This document shows, in pieces, positions 17,468 through 26,507 of a stretch of 64,000 nt of DNA. This stretch comes from an uncultured Oscillospiraceae bacterium. Its GTDB lineage: Bacteria > Bacillota > Clostridia > Oscillospirales > Ruminococcaceae. The notes beneath the pieces are model-generated. The model was given only the letters and a program-made list of their open reading frames with translations, was not told the DNA's origin and did not search any database. How positions within the stretch are numbered: the stretch's first letter is position 1; each line of letters starts with the position of its first letter. The DNA lies in NCBI GenBank assembly GCA_902489475.1, contig CABUAH010000002.1, forward strand, positions 5,940-69,939, in the 5' to 3' direction. A program made the translations under genes and the position numbers.

Positions 17468-18661
17468 TCAATAACTAATCTTATCTAAAATTCCGTTAAG
17501 TCCGGCTATTGCAACGCCGTAATTTGACATCTTTACGCCCTGTTTTTTTGCACGCTCAATTCTGCTCATTACATATTTTCTGTTAAACATACAAGCCCCG
17601 CATTGAATAACAAGATCATAACAGCTCAAATCCTCCGGAAAATCGCTTCCGCTTACACAATCAATTTTAAGATTTTTACCAATCTTTTTTCTTAAAAGTC
17701 TCGGAAGCTTTTCTCTTCCAATATCCTCCGACAACGGTGCATGAGTACAACATTCAGCAATAAGCACCCTTGAATCCTCGGTAAGACTTGAAATATATTT
17801 TGCGCCCTCGATATAATAACTCATATCTCCCTTGTAACCTGCGAAAAGGGTTGAAAACGAAGTCAGCATACTTTCCTCAGGCTTTTTTTCATAAACTGTT
17901 TTAAACACCTGAGAATCTGTAATTATGAGTTTGGGCGGCTTTGAAAGAGTGTTAAGCGTTTGATCTATTTTATCTGTAGTACAGCTTACCACAACACATT
18001 TCTTATCCAAAAGCTCTCTTGTAGTTTGAACCTGCGGCAGGATAAGCCTTCCTTTAGGCGCTTGAATATCCTGCGGCATAACAAGCATCACTAAATCATT
18101 CTCGCCGCAAAGCTCTCCTGTTATTGACGCCGCTTCAAAGTCTTCGGGTATTGATCTCATAAGCGCTTCTTTAAACTTTTCTATGCCTTCTTTTGTGTAT
18201 GAGCTTATAAGAATAGGCGATACCTTAAATTCATTCTCGACTTTTTTTATGTACTCGTCTTTACCGATTAGCGTATCGGATTTTGAAACGCAAAGCAAAA
18301 CGGGTGTTTTTCGTTCCCTAAAGTATTTAAACCAGTCCTTCTCCTTTGAGAGATCCTCTCCCGACACAAGCACTACCGCTATATCGGTTTTTTCAGCAGC
18401 AAGCCTGGTTTTTTCAACTCTTATTTCTCCAAGCTCTCCGATGTCATCAAAGCCTGCGGTATCAATTAAAACACAAGCTCCGAGAGGGAGAATCTCCATA
18501 GATTTATACACAGGATCGGTTGTTGTTCCGGGCGTATCGGAAACAATAGAAATCTCTTGAGAAGTAAATGCGTTTATTAAACTTGATTTTCCGCTGTTTC
18601 TTTTGCCGAAAAATCCTATGTGAAGTCTGTTTGCTCTCGGCGTTTCGTTAAGTCCTGACAT
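17468..18661 (-). CDS. hydF: [FeFe]-hydrogenase maturation GTPase HydF
   Basis: A 397-residue protein. The N-terminal GTPase domain shows the P-loop GKRNSGKSS (about 20-28), the switch DTPGTT, DTAGFDD and CVSKSD (NKxD-like). The C-terminal cluster domain has CCTHAP and later QCGACMFNR, the CxH..(H/C)CxxC ligands of the HydF 4Fe-4S cluster. HydF is the scaffold that receives the 2Fe subcluster from HydE/HydG products and loads it into apo-hydrogenase. It follows hydG by about 20 bp and should serve the two hydrogenases at 2.3-6.6 kb. Confidence 0.95.
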   Translation of the reverse strand: MSGLNETPRANRLHIGFFGKRNSGKSSLINAFTSQEISIVSDTPGTTTDPVYKSMEILPLGACVLIDTAGFDDIGELGEIRVEKTRLAAEKTDIAVVLVSGEDLSKEKDWFKYFRERKTPVLLCVSKSDTLIGKDEYIKKVENEFKVSPILISSYTKEGIEKFKEALMRSIPEDFEAASITGELCGENDLVMLVMPQDIQAPKGRLILPQVQTTRELLDKKCVVVSCTTDKIDQTLNTLSKPPKLIITDSQVFKTVYEKKPEESMLTSFSTLFAGYKGDMSYYIEGAKYISSLTEDSRVLIAECCTHAPLSEDIGREKLPRLLRKKIGKNLKIDCVSGSDFPEDLSCYDLVIQCGACMFNRKYVMSRIERAKKQGVKMSNYGVAIAGLNGILDKISY

Positions 18662-18682
18662 ATATTCCGCCTCCGATCAAAT

Positions 18683-20104
18683 TTAGAATCTGAAATCTCG
18701 TTCTCCCGATTCAATTTTTTCAATATTAGCTCTTGCAATTTCTCTTGTTTTAGGGTTCGGGATTTTTTCAAGCTGTTCTTTTATGAGAGCTTCACCAACT
18801 TTTTTGGTATCCTCGCTTGCATAATCCATGAGGTATTCCTTTAATGTCATAAGAGCGTTCGGCTGACAGCAGTTTGCGATCTGTCCGCTTTTACAAAGTG
18901 ACATGAATCTGTCGCCTGTTCTGCCTTCTCTGTAACACGCCGTGCAGAAGCTCGGAATGTATCCCAGTCTGACAAGCCAGTTTACAACTTCGTCAAGCGT
19001 TCTTCTGTCAGATACGTCAAACTGAGCCGAGTTTTCCTCTTCCTTCTCTTCTTCAACATATCCGCCGACGCTCGTTCTTGAACCGCCGGAGATTTGAGAA
19101 ATACCTATTTTCAAAACTTTTTCCCTTGTCTTTTTAGACTCTCTTGTTGATATTATCATACCTGTGTACGGAACAGCAATTCTTATTACTGCAACGATTT
19201 TTTCAAACACATCATCACTTATAGCGTTTTCAAAATCCTCTTTTTTAATATCGTCCGCAGGACAAATTCTCGGAACGGATATTGTGTGCGGTCCGACTCC
19301 GTGCGCAGCTTCAAGGTGTTCTGCGTGCATCAAAAGTCCGACAAAGTCGTATCTGTATCTCTCAAGTCCAAATAGAACTCCGATTCCGACATCGTCAATT
19401 CCGCCCTCCATAGCTCTGTCCATGGCTTCGGTATGATATGCATAATTATGCTTAGGTCCTGTTGGATGGAGCTTCTCGTAGTCCTCCTTATGATATGTTT
19501 CTTGGAAAAGGATATATGTTCCGATGCCTGCATCCTTGAGCTTTTTGTAGTTTTCAACGGTTGTCGCCGCAATATTTACGTTTACACGTCTTATTGCCCC
19601 GTTTTTATGCTTAATGCCGTATATTGTTTTAATGCTTTCCAAGATATACTCTATCGGATTATTCACCGGATCTTCACCGGATTCAATTGCAAGACGCTTA
19701 TGCCCCATATCCTGCAAAGCAATAACCTCAGCTTTTATTTCCTCCTGGGTAAGCTTTTTTCTTGCAATATGCTTGTTGCAGTGATGATAAGGACAGTATG
19801 TGCAGCCATTTACGCAATAGTTTGAAAGATAGAGCGGCGCAAACATTACTATTCTATCTCCGTAAAGACGTTCCTTGATAGCAATGGCACTTTTTTTAAT
19901 CTGCTCCACTACCTCAGGTATTTCACATTCAAGCAATACAGCTGCCTCTCTGTGCGTTAAGCCCTTACAGTCCATGGTTCTTTTAGCAAGCGACATACAA
20001 AGCTCATAATTATCTTTATTTGCTTTTGCGTATTCGATTGTGTCTAAAATTTCCTCATTGTTGATGAATTCTTCCGCTTTGAGCGATTTTGGATCATACT
20101 TCAT
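18683..20104 (-). CDS. hydG: [FeFe]-hydrogenase maturation radical SAM tyrosine lyase HydG
   Basis: A 473-residue radical-SAM enzyme of standard HydG length. The SAM cluster motif is NYCVNGCTYCPYH (CxxxCxxC); the C-terminal auxiliary-cluster region has FCTACYREGRTGDRFM and NCCQPNALMTLKEYL. HydG splits tyrosine to p-cresol and dehydroglycine and forms the Fe(CO)2(CN) synthon of the H-cluster. It is translated from AAGGAGAG and lies between the TM1266-like gene and hydF. The partner hydE is not in the window. Confidence 0.96.
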   Translation of the reverse strand: MKYDPKSLKAEEFINNEEILDTIEYAKANKDNYELCMSLAKRTMDCKGLTHREAAVLLECEIPEVVEQIKKSAIAIKERLYGDRIVMFAPLYLSNYCVNGCTYCPYHHCNKHIARKKLTQEEIKAEVIALQDMGHKRLAIESGEDPVNNPIEYILESIKTIYGIKHKNGAIRRVNVNIAATTVENYKKLKDAGIGTYILFQETYHKEDYEKLHPTGPKHNYAYHTEAMDRAMEGGIDDVGIGVLFGLERYRYDFVGLLMHAEHLEAAHGVGPHTISVPRICPADDIKKEDFENAISDDVFEKIVAVIRIAVPYTGMIISTRESKKTREKVLKIGISQISGGSRTSVGGYVEEEKEEENSAQFDVSDRRTLDEVVNWLVRLGYIPSFCTACYREGRTGDRFMSLCKSGQIANCCQPNALMTLKEYLMDYASEDTKKVGEALIKEQLEKIPNPKTREIARANIEKIESGERDFRF

Positions 20105-20131
20105 ATTTTTCTCTCCTTTTTTAAAAGCCTA

Positions 20132-20377
20132 TTAAATTTTTGAATAAACAGTTTTAGCGCTGACTCCGCTGAGCATTCCGAGCTTTCCTGAAAGCGCTCC
20201 TATTGTATCCGATGTAGCATCAACGACAACGGATATAACATTGATGTTCTTTTTGTGATACGGTATTCCCATTCTTCCTATTATGTATTTTCCGTAATCA
20301 TGCAAAACTTTATTAAGCTTGTCTATCTGAGAAAGATCTTCAACTATTATCGCAATTACGGCTACTCTGGTATACAT
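20132..20377 (-). CDS. TM1266-type iron-only hydrogenase system regulator
   Basis: An 81-residue ACT/NikR-C-terminal-like protein (RVAVIAIIVED, YHKKNINVISVVVDATSDTIGALSGKLG) of the TM1266 family, which is almost always beside hydE/hydG/hydF. It has no DNA-binding domain, so the regulator label of the family is a guess from context; it might bind a small ligand or a maturase. It is the first gene of the operon, and a terminator-like hairpin lies between its promoter region and its RBS (GGAGGG). Confidence 0.85.
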   Translation of the reverse strand: MYTRVAVIAIIVEDLSQIDKLNKVLHDYGKYIIGRMGIPYHKKNINVISVVVDATSDTIGALSGKLGMLSGVSAKTVYSKI

Positions 20378-20396
20378 GGTTTTCCCTCCAAAAAAT

Positions 20397-20520
20397 AAAA
20401 TCCCACTTAAAACTTAAGGGGATTTTCGATACGCAAAATAAACACGCAAGGCAATTGTCCTGCGATTATCTTAATTCCCTTTAAGTCAGAAAGCCCTTCT
20501 TATCGGCAAATTTTATTTTT
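20397..20520 (-). promoter_or_regulatory. Candidate attenuator leader of the hydrogenase maturation operon
   Basis: On the minus strand AAAATCCCCTTAA (20426-20414) pairs with TTAAGTGGGATTTT (20410-20397) and is followed by ATTTTTT and then directly by the Shine-Dalgarno sequence of the TM1266-like gene. This is an intrinsic terminator inside a 5' leader. CTTAAAGGG (20484-20476) about 50 bp upstream could pair with the CCCCTTAAG strand (8 of 9 bases) and form an antiterminator. No known riboswitch class was recognised. Confidence 0.5.
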
Positions 20521-20550
20521 ATTTACTTTATTAATCATTTGTATCACTCA

Positions 20551-20580
20551 AAAACGCTATGCATTGCAAAAGCGCATAGG
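20551..20580 (-). terminator. Terminator after the DUF5662 gene
   Basis: CTATGC/GCATAG stem on the minus strand followed by GTTTTTGAG, 20 bp after the stop codon. Confidence 0.6.
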
Positions 20581-20598
20581 AATGATTGTTTTTTTATT

Positions 20599-21183
20599 TT
20601 AACACTTTGAATGTAATTTGTCAATAAAATCCGACATAAACCCGAATTTTTCAGGCGGCAAATTCTTATCAAGCTTTCTTATGTACGCAAAAGTAAAATC
20701 TTCACCCTTTTCACTAAGCATTAAAAGAAGATATTCAATCATATCACTTGTTCTTTTGTTGATAAGCCTTTTTACACGTCCCTTGTCAAAATATTCATAC
20801 GGAGTAGAATCAGTATATTTATTTCCGTTGTATATTTTGCTTGCCGCAACCCTGTCGCAAAACATCTCTACAACATATTTTGTCGGCATAGGCACTCCCT
20901 CAAGCTTTCTCGTTTTTGGGTTGTAGTCCGTCCAATGCTCAAAGTGATGCTTGTTTATGCCTTTGTGATGAATCCATGCCTTTGAATATCCGTAATCCTC
21001 ACGCTCTCCCTCGTTCGGACTTCGTGTTCCTTGAAAATATTTTGCGCCGACGATAAATTCGGACGGCATATATTTCGACAAATCGTGAAGCAAGCCTCTT
21101 ATCGGAATCCCTGCTCTAAAGCAGTTTTTTATAACCTCGTGACGATGCCTTGTTATAGTTAAAAAATGGCCTTTAATATTCAT
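20599..21183 (-). CDS. DUF5662 family protein, HD-like
   Basis: A 194-residue cytoplasmic protein. It shows a metal-site-like pattern HRHEV...LLHDLSKYMPSEF in the first 50 residues, then HHKGINKHHFEHW and FCDRVAASKIYNG, as in the family annotated DUF5662, which resembles HD-domain phosphohydrolases. The substrate is unknown; these genes are common in gut Firmicutes and in phages. The start at 21183 is chosen for its GGAGG spacing; an ATG 19 codons upstream is probably not used. It stands alone with its own terminator. Confidence 0.75.
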   Translation of the reverse strand: MNIKGHFLTITRHRHEVIKNCFRAGIPIRGLLHDLSKYMPSEFIVGAKYFQGTRSPNEGEREDYGYSKAWIHHKGINKHHFEHWTDYNPKTRKLEGVPMPTKYVVEMFCDRVAASKIYNGNKYTDSTPYEYFDKGRVKRLINKRTSDMIEYLLLMLSEKGEDFTFAYIRKLDKNLPPEKFGFMSDFIDKLHSKC

Positions 21184-21261
21184 TAGATCCTCCGACTGTT
21201 TAGTTATTAAAAACTCATTGTACAATATATAGTATAGCATAAAAAAGTCTGTATGTAAACC

Positions 21262-21287
21262 AAAAGCTGCCCCAAAGGACAGCTTTT
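21262..21287. terminator. Hairpin downstream of the ptsI operon
   Basis: AAAAGCTGCCC/GGACAGCTTTT stem with T-rich flank on the plus side. It may end transcripts from either direction. Confidence 0.5.
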
Positions 21288-21350
21288 AATTTTTGTTTTA
21301 ATAACAGTGAATACTTAATCTCATTAAATTTCAGATTGTCTAAAAGCCCA

Positions 21351-21548
21351 AAACATAAGTTTTGGTCAAGCTTTTTCAAAAGCTTGCGGTTTCCAAAGGC
21401 AGAGCCTTGGTCGCCGTCCGCAGACGGCGAAATTCTTTTATCAAAGCGCTTTTCAAGGGGTGAATTTTAAAACAGTCCGGTGGACTGTTTTAAAAGAGGG
21501 GATGCTTTACAAGTAAAAGCGTCCCCTCCTTTGATTTACAACAAAGTT
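21351..21548 (-). repeat. Modular multi-hairpin intergenic repeat, copy 1
   Basis: About 195 bp made of consecutive small hairpins: CAAGCTT..AAGCTTG, CCAAAGGC..GCCTTGG, GCCGTC..GACGGC, ACAGTCC..GGACTGT and a GAGGGGA/TCCCCTC-type terminator stem. The same modules in the same order, inverted, fill 29891-30085. It lies downstream of ptsI. Such repeats are common in Ruminococcus-like genomes and may act as bidirectional terminators. Confidence 0.75.
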
Positions 21549-21582
21549 TTTCTACAGATTAAAACATTTTTCTTATTAAATT

Positions 21583-23295
21583 TTACTTTCTGGCATTTTC
21601 TTTAAGCAGATCTGCTATCTCGCTTTCTTTTGTAAGACTCATTGCCTTTTTAGCAAGCTCATCTGCTTCGTCCTTTGTCCAAAGAGAAATTATCTTTCTC
21701 GTTTTTAAAATGCTTGTTGCACTTACGGAAAACTCCTGAAGTCCGAAGGAAATTAACAGCGGGATCAAATTTGGATCAGCTGCTGCTTCTCCGCACATTC
21801 CGCATACGATTCCCTCATTTCTTGCACACTCAATGATTCTCTTTATTGATCTTAAAACAGCAATATTGTATTCGGAGTAAAGATAAGCTACCTTTGAATT
21901 TCCTCTGTCTACCGCCATTGTATACTGCGTTAAATCATTCGTACCGATGCTGAAGAAGTCGGCTTCTTTAGCCAATATATCTGCTGAAACACATGCCGCA
22001 GGAGTTTCTATCATAACTCCTACCTCGATATTTTTATTGTACGCAATTCCCTTTTCATCAAGCTCCGCTTTAAGTTTACTTATCTTATCCTTTACCGCCA
22101 ACAGCTCATCAACACAGGTAACAAGCGGTATCATGATCTTTATATCCCCGTAAGCCGACGCACGAAGCAAAGCTCTAAGCTGTGTGTCGTAAATATCGTC
22201 CCTATCAAGACAAAATCTAACGGCACGGTATCCCAAAAACGGATTTTCTTCCTTTTCAAGTCCCAAATAAGGAATCTCTTTATCTCCTCCGACATCGAGC
22301 GTTCTTATAATTACGCTTCCACCGTCAAGCGCCAAAACAGCCGCTTTATAAGCGTTAAACTGTTCCTCTTCAGACGGTGCAGAGGTATTTCCCATAAAAA
22401 GGAACTCTGTTCTGAAAAGCCCTACTCCCTCTCCGTCAAATTTTTTGACTGTGGCTGCTTCCTCAGGATTTCCAATGTTTCCGAAAAGCATAACATTTTG
22501 TCCGTCGGAAGTTTCTGTTTTCTTACCGATATATTTTGAAAGTTGTTTTTTAACTTCAAAATATTCCTCTCTTGCCTTTTTGTATTTTCCGGTCGTTTGT
22601 GCATCGGGATTTACAAATATATCGCCGTTATCTCCGTCAATTATCACAATATCACCGTCTGACAGAGCATCAACAGCTTCAGGTGAAGAAAGTACTGCCG
22701 GTATTTCAAGAGCTCTCGCTAAAATGGCAGAATGTGAGGTTTTACCTCCGGTTCTTGTCAGAATTCCCAATACATTGTTTCTGTCAATTCCCGCTGTCAT
22801 TGACGGAGTTAGATCGTCCGCAACTAAAATAGTATTTTCTGGCAGTCCTGCTATGTCCGTAGGCTCGTTATTTGTAAGTATCTGTAAAACTCTCGTTTTT
22901 ACGTCTGATATGTCCGTTGCTCTTTGGCGCATCATCTCATCCGGAATTGAAGAAAACATCGCAATAAACTGATCGCAGACTGACTCTACCGCTTCCTCTG
23001 CACATTTTTTTGCCTTTATAAGCTTGTGGACTTCATCTAAAAGCGCAGGATCAAACGCAATTGCAATATGTCCTTTTAAAATTTCCGCTTCCTTTTCGCC
23101 GACCTTTTCCTTAATGCTTTGTGCCATCTTTTCGGTCTTTTCCCTAAATCGGTCAAATGCGGCATCAAGTCTTTTTATCTCATCGTCAGGATTATCAATT
23201 TCCCTTTTATCATAGGAAACCGCAGCTTCCTTAATTACAATTGCTTTGCCTTGTGCAATTCCGTCGGATGCGCCGATTCCATTGTATTTGTTCAT
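21583..23295 (-). CDS. ptsI: PTS enzyme I (phosphoenolpyruvate-protein phosphotransferase)
   Basis: 570 residues. The phosphorylated histidine is H188 in GGKTSHSAILAR; the PEP-binding barrel has GVGLFRTEFLFM, GYRAVRFCLD, GVMIETPAACV, FFSIGTNDLTQY and the catalytic Cys in GIVCGMCGEAA. It transfers phosphate from PEP to HPr, encoded 33 bp upstream. The start at 23295 is preferred over 23310 because GGAGGGG precedes it. It ends the fruR-fruK-fruA-ptsH-ptsI operon; the joining of general PTS genes to the fructose genes implies one main PTS sugar in this organism, which is inference. Confidence 0.97.
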   Translation of the reverse strand: MNKYNGIGASDGIAQGKAIVIKEAAVSYDKREIDNPDDEIKRLDAAFDRFREKTEKMAQSIKEKVGEKEAEILKGHIAIAFDPALLDEVHKLIKAKKCAEEAVESVCDQFIAMFSSIPDEMMRQRATDISDVKTRVLQILTNNEPTDIAGLPENTILVADDLTPSMTAGIDRNNVLGILTRTGGKTSHSAILARALEIPAVLSSPEAVDALSDGDIVIIDGDNGDIFVNPDAQTTGKYKKAREEYFEVKKQLSKYIGKKTETSDGQNVMLFGNIGNPEEAATVKKFDGEGVGLFRTEFLFMGNTSAPSEEEQFNAYKAAVLALDGGSVIIRTLDVGGDKEIPYLGLEKEENPFLGYRAVRFCLDRDDIYDTQLRALLRASAYGDIKIMIPLVTCVDELLAVKDKISKLKAELDEKGIAYNKNIEVGVMIETPAACVSADILAKEADFFSIGTNDLTQYTMAVDRGNSKVAYLYSEYNIAVLRSIKRIIECARNEGIVCGMCGEAAADPNLIPLLISFGLQEFSVSATSILKTRKIISLWTKDEADELAKKAMSLTKESEIADLLKENARK

Positions 23296-23328
23296 GCGCT
23301 GCCCCTCCATTAGTATTTTTGTGTAATA

Positions 23329-23592
23329 TCAGTCACCAAAGTTATTTGAATAAAGCTCCTCAAACTTTTCGCTTGCTTTTTCTTCATCCTCGCCGTCAAA
23401 TGTAATCTCTATTTTTGAGCCGCATTTTATGCAAGCTGCCATGAGATTCATAATGCTTTTAGCATTTATCTCTGTTCCTTTAAAGTTTATGGTAATTTCA
23501 CACTTAAACTTTCCAAGCTCTCCTGCAACAAGTCCTGCGGGACGCATATGAAGTCCCTGTTCATTGACAATTTCATAATTCTTTACAATCAT
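23329..23592 (-). CDS. ptsH: HPr phosphocarrier protein
   Basis: 87 residues. The active histidine H15 is in GLHMRPAG (Met where most have Ala) and the regulatory serine S46 is in AKSIMNLMAA, the site of HPr kinase in Firmicutes. It carries phosphate from enzyme I to the fructose EIIA domain. It lies between fruA and ptsI. Confidence 0.95.
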   Translation of the reverse strand: MIVKNYEIVNEQGLHMRPAGLVAGELGKFKCEITINFKGTEINAKSIMNLMAACIKCGSKIEITFDGEDEEKASEKFEELYSNNFGD

Positions 23593-23664
23593 TATTAAAA
23601 TCTCCTATTTAATTTTATTTTTGGAAAGCGCCGAAAGAACCACAGCGCTTTCCACTGTTATAAA

Positions 23665-25590
23665 CTATTGCTTTTTAGTTTTCAAAAGCGACATCATAAC
23701 ACCCGAAACTACCGAGCCTATTACCAATGCCACAAAATATCCCAGTGCATTTTCGATAACCGGCAATACAAACAATCCTCCGTGAGGCGCTCTAAGCATA
23801 CATCCAAAGCCCATTGACATTCCTCCTGCAATTGCAGAACCTACAATACAAGAAGGAATTACTCTTATAGGATCTGCCGCCGCAAACGGAATAGCTCCCT
23901 CGGATATGAAGCAAAGACCTAAAATATAGTTTACAATAGTAGACTTTCTCTCGTCCTCAGTATATTTTCTCTTGAAGAATGTCGTTCCTATTGCACAAGC
24001 TATCGGCGGCACCATTCCTCCTATCATAACTGCTGCCATGATCTCAAAGCTGGCGTCAGTCTGCGCCGAAAGACCGACCGTTGCAAAAGTATAAGCTGCC
24101 TTGTTGAAAGGTCCGCCCATGTCTATCGACATCATTCCACCTAGAACACAGCCCAAGAATATCTTAGAGCCTGTTCCAATACTGTTCAAAAAGTTGTTTA
24201 GTCCTTCGTTTAACCAGCCAACCGCAGGATTGATAGTACACATTATAATCGCTATCAACAGAAGTCCTATAAGCGGATAAACCAAAACAGGCTTTATTCC
24301 GTTCAATGATTTAGGAAGCACCGCATCTGCAAGCTTCTCAAGTCCGAGCGTTAAATAGCCTCCTGCAAAACCTGCAATTAACGCTCCTAAGAATCCTGCA
24401 CTCACCCATGAATCCATGTCATGGAAATTCCAAGTAGCACCCTGTGACGCAATCCAGCCGCCGACAAAGCCTATCATCATTCCCGGACGGTCTGCAATAC
24501 TCTTTGCGATAAAGCCGGCTAAAACAGGTAGCATAAAGTTAAAAGCAAAACCGCCGATTCCCTTAAACCATGCCGCCGCACCGTTTACAGTACCAAAATC
24601 TCCTCCTGCTTCTGCATTTCCTGCAACAGTATCAATCAAAAATGCAAGCGCAATTAAAATTCCGCCTCCGACAACAAACGGCAGCATATTTGAAACTCCG
24701 TTCATAAGGTGCTTATAAATTTGTCGTCCGATACCTTCTTTTTCTCCGGATGATAAAACTGCTGCTTCCGAACTTGCTTTATATACAGGCACACTTCCCG
24801 ATAAAACCTTGTTTATAAGCTCCTCAGGCTTATGGATTCCGTCGGAAACTTTTGTTATCAAAACACTTTTTCCGCTGAATCTCGGCATATCAACATTTTT
24901 ATCCGCAGCAATTATAACTCCGTCAGCTTTTGATATTTCATCTGCTGTAATAACATTTTTTGCACCGCCTGAGCCGTTAGTTTCCACTTTAATTTTAATT
25001 CCGAGCTTTTCTCCTGCCTTCTCAAGTGCTTCCGCAGCCATAAAAGTATGAGCAATTCCCGTTGGACAGGCAGTTACGGCAACGATAAATTTATCGCTCT
25101 TAACCTCTTTTTCCGGCTCCGTCTTTCCATACTTTTCAATTTCTTTTTCATCAATAATATTTAAAAACTCCTCTTCGCTTGAAGCGGCTAAAAGTTTGCT
25201 TCTGAACTTTTCGTCCATAAGCATTACCGTTAAACGTGAAAGCATTTCAAGATGAACATCCCCGCCCTTCTCCGGAGCTGCTATCATGAAAAACAAGTCT
25301 GACGGTTTGTTATCAAGCGCATCGTAATCCACTCCGCCGGGCACTGTCATTGCCGCAAGCGATGGCTTTACAACTGCCGGGCTTTTGGCATGAGGAATAG
25401 CAATTCCCTCGCCTACCGCCGTTGAGCCTGACGCTTCTCTCGCCAAAATTCCCTTTTTATAAGTTTCCTTGTCGCTGATGTTGCCGGCTGCTTCGTGAAG
25501 AGATACTAAAATGTCAATCGCTTCATTTTTGTTTTTAGGTGAAGCGCCAAGCTTGATTGCTTTTTTTGAAAGCAAATCTGTGATTTTCAT
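23665..25590 (-). CDS. fruA: PTS fructose transporter subunit IIABC
   Basis: 641 residues in the order EIIA-EIIB-EIIC. EIIA (1-150) has the phospho-site H67 in GIAIPHAKS; EIIB (165-265) has C175 in VTACPTGIAHTFMAAEAL; EIIC (285-640) has about nine membrane helices, with MNGVSNMLPFVVGGG at the start and GGPFNKAAYTF in the loop. It takes up fructose as fructose 1-phosphate, the substrate of FruK, encoded upstream with a 4-bp ATGA overlap. Confidence 0.96.
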   Translation of the reverse strand: MKITDLLSKKAIKLGASPKNKNEAIDILVSLHEAAGNISDKETYKKGILAREASGSTAVGEGIAIPHAKSPAVVKPSLAAMTVPGGVDYDALDNKPSDLFFMIAAPEKGGDVHLEMLSRLTVMLMDEKFRSKLLAASSEEEFLNIIDEKEIEKYGKTEPEKEVKSDKFIVAVTACPTGIAHTFMAAEALEKAGEKLGIKIKVETNGSGGAKNVITADEISKADGVIIAADKNVDMPRFSGKSVLITKVSDGIHKPEELINKVLSGSVPVYKASSEAAVLSSGEKEGIGRQIYKHLMNGVSNMLPFVVGGGILIALAFLIDTVAGNAEAGGDFGTVNGAAAWFKGIGGFAFNFMLPVLAGFIAKSIADRPGMMIGFVGGWIASQGATWNFHDMDSWVSAGFLGALIAGFAGGYLTLGLEKLADAVLPKSLNGIKPVLVYPLIGLLLIAIIMCTINPAVGWLNEGLNNFLNSIGTGSKIFLGCVLGGMMSIDMGGPFNKAAYTFATVGLSAQTDASFEIMAAVMIGGMVPPIACAIGTTFFKRKYTEDERKSTIVNYILGLCFISEGAIPFAAADPIRVIPSCIVGSAIAGGMSMGFGCMLRAPHGGLFVLPVIENALGYFVALVIGSVVSGVMMSLLKTKKQ

Positions 25591-26507
25591 AAAATTCCCT
25601 CCCGTGTTAAAGATTCAAATATCGTATCAATCAGCTCTCTTTTTGCGAGTCCCTCGGAAAATGCTGTTGCATTTCCTGCCGCAGTTCCGAGCTTTAACGC
25701 CAAAGAGTAATCATGATACTTTTCATATCCTGCCACAAAGCCTGCAACCATTGAGTCGCCTGCACCGACAGAATTAATCAACTTGCCATTCACAACTCCG
25801 ATTTTGTGAGCTTTTTCAAACTCATCTATCAAAATTGCACCGTCGCCACCCATTGATACCAGTACGTTTTTAGCGCCTTTTTTCTGTAGAGCCTTTGCTT
25901 TTTGGGTAACAGCTTCATCTGATTTAAGCGGCGTGTCAAAAATCTCCTCAAGCTCATGAATGTTAGGCTTAATTAAAAACGGATTGTATTTCAACACATT
26001 TAAGAGAAGATCCCTTGTAGCATCTACAACGAATGTGATTTTTTTCTCTTTAAGCCGTTCTAAGATTCTCTCATAAATATCGCTTGGCATACTGCTGGGT
26101 ATACTTCCCGCTAAAATAAGCATATCTGAGCTTGAAAGCGTTTTCAGCTTTTCAAACAAAAGCTCAACCGCCTCATCATCTATATCCGGTCCTCTTCCGT
26201 TTATTTCTGTTTCCCTGCCGGTTTTAAGCTTTACATTTATTCTTGTCATACCCTGTGAAAGCTTAATAAAATCGGTTTTTATTCCTTTTGATTCTATTTC
26301 TTTTTCAAGCGCCTCGCCTGTAAATCCTGCAATAAATCCTAGTGCTGTGCTAGTTATCCCAAGCTCTTTTAAAACAGCAGAAACATTTATTCCCTTTCCG
26401 CCGAACATTATGCTTTCTATAGACGCCCTGTTTGTTTTTCCCAGCTCAAAATCATCAACGCTCATCACATAATCCCAAGCCGGATTAAAGCTTACTGTAT
26501 ATATCAT
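25587..26507 (-). CDS. fruK: 1-phosphofructokinase
   Basis: 306 residues, PfkB family. Seen are NPAWDYV and the GGKGINVSAVLKELG segment of the N-terminal signature, and the C-terminal signature NSVGAGDSMVAGF with the catalytic Asp. It converts fructose 1-phosphate to fructose 1,6-bisphosphate with ATP. The start codon overlaps the fruR stop by one base (TAATG) and its stop overlaps the fruA start, which indicates tight coupling. Confidence 0.96.
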   Translation of the reverse strand: MIYTVSFNPAWDYVMSVDDFELGKTNRASIESIMFGGKGINVSAVLKELGITSTALGFIAGFTGEALEKEIESKGIKTDFIKLSQGMTRINVKLKTGRETEINGRGPDIDDEAVELLFEKLKTLSSSDMLILAGSIPSSMPSDIYERILERLKEKKITFVVDATRDLLLNVLKYNPFLIKPNIHELEEIFDTPLKSDEAVTQKAKALQKKGAKNVLVSMGGDGAILIDEFEKAHKIGVVNGKLINSVGAGDSMVAGFVAGYEKYHDYSLALKLGTAAGNATAFSEGLAKRELIDTIFESLTREGIL

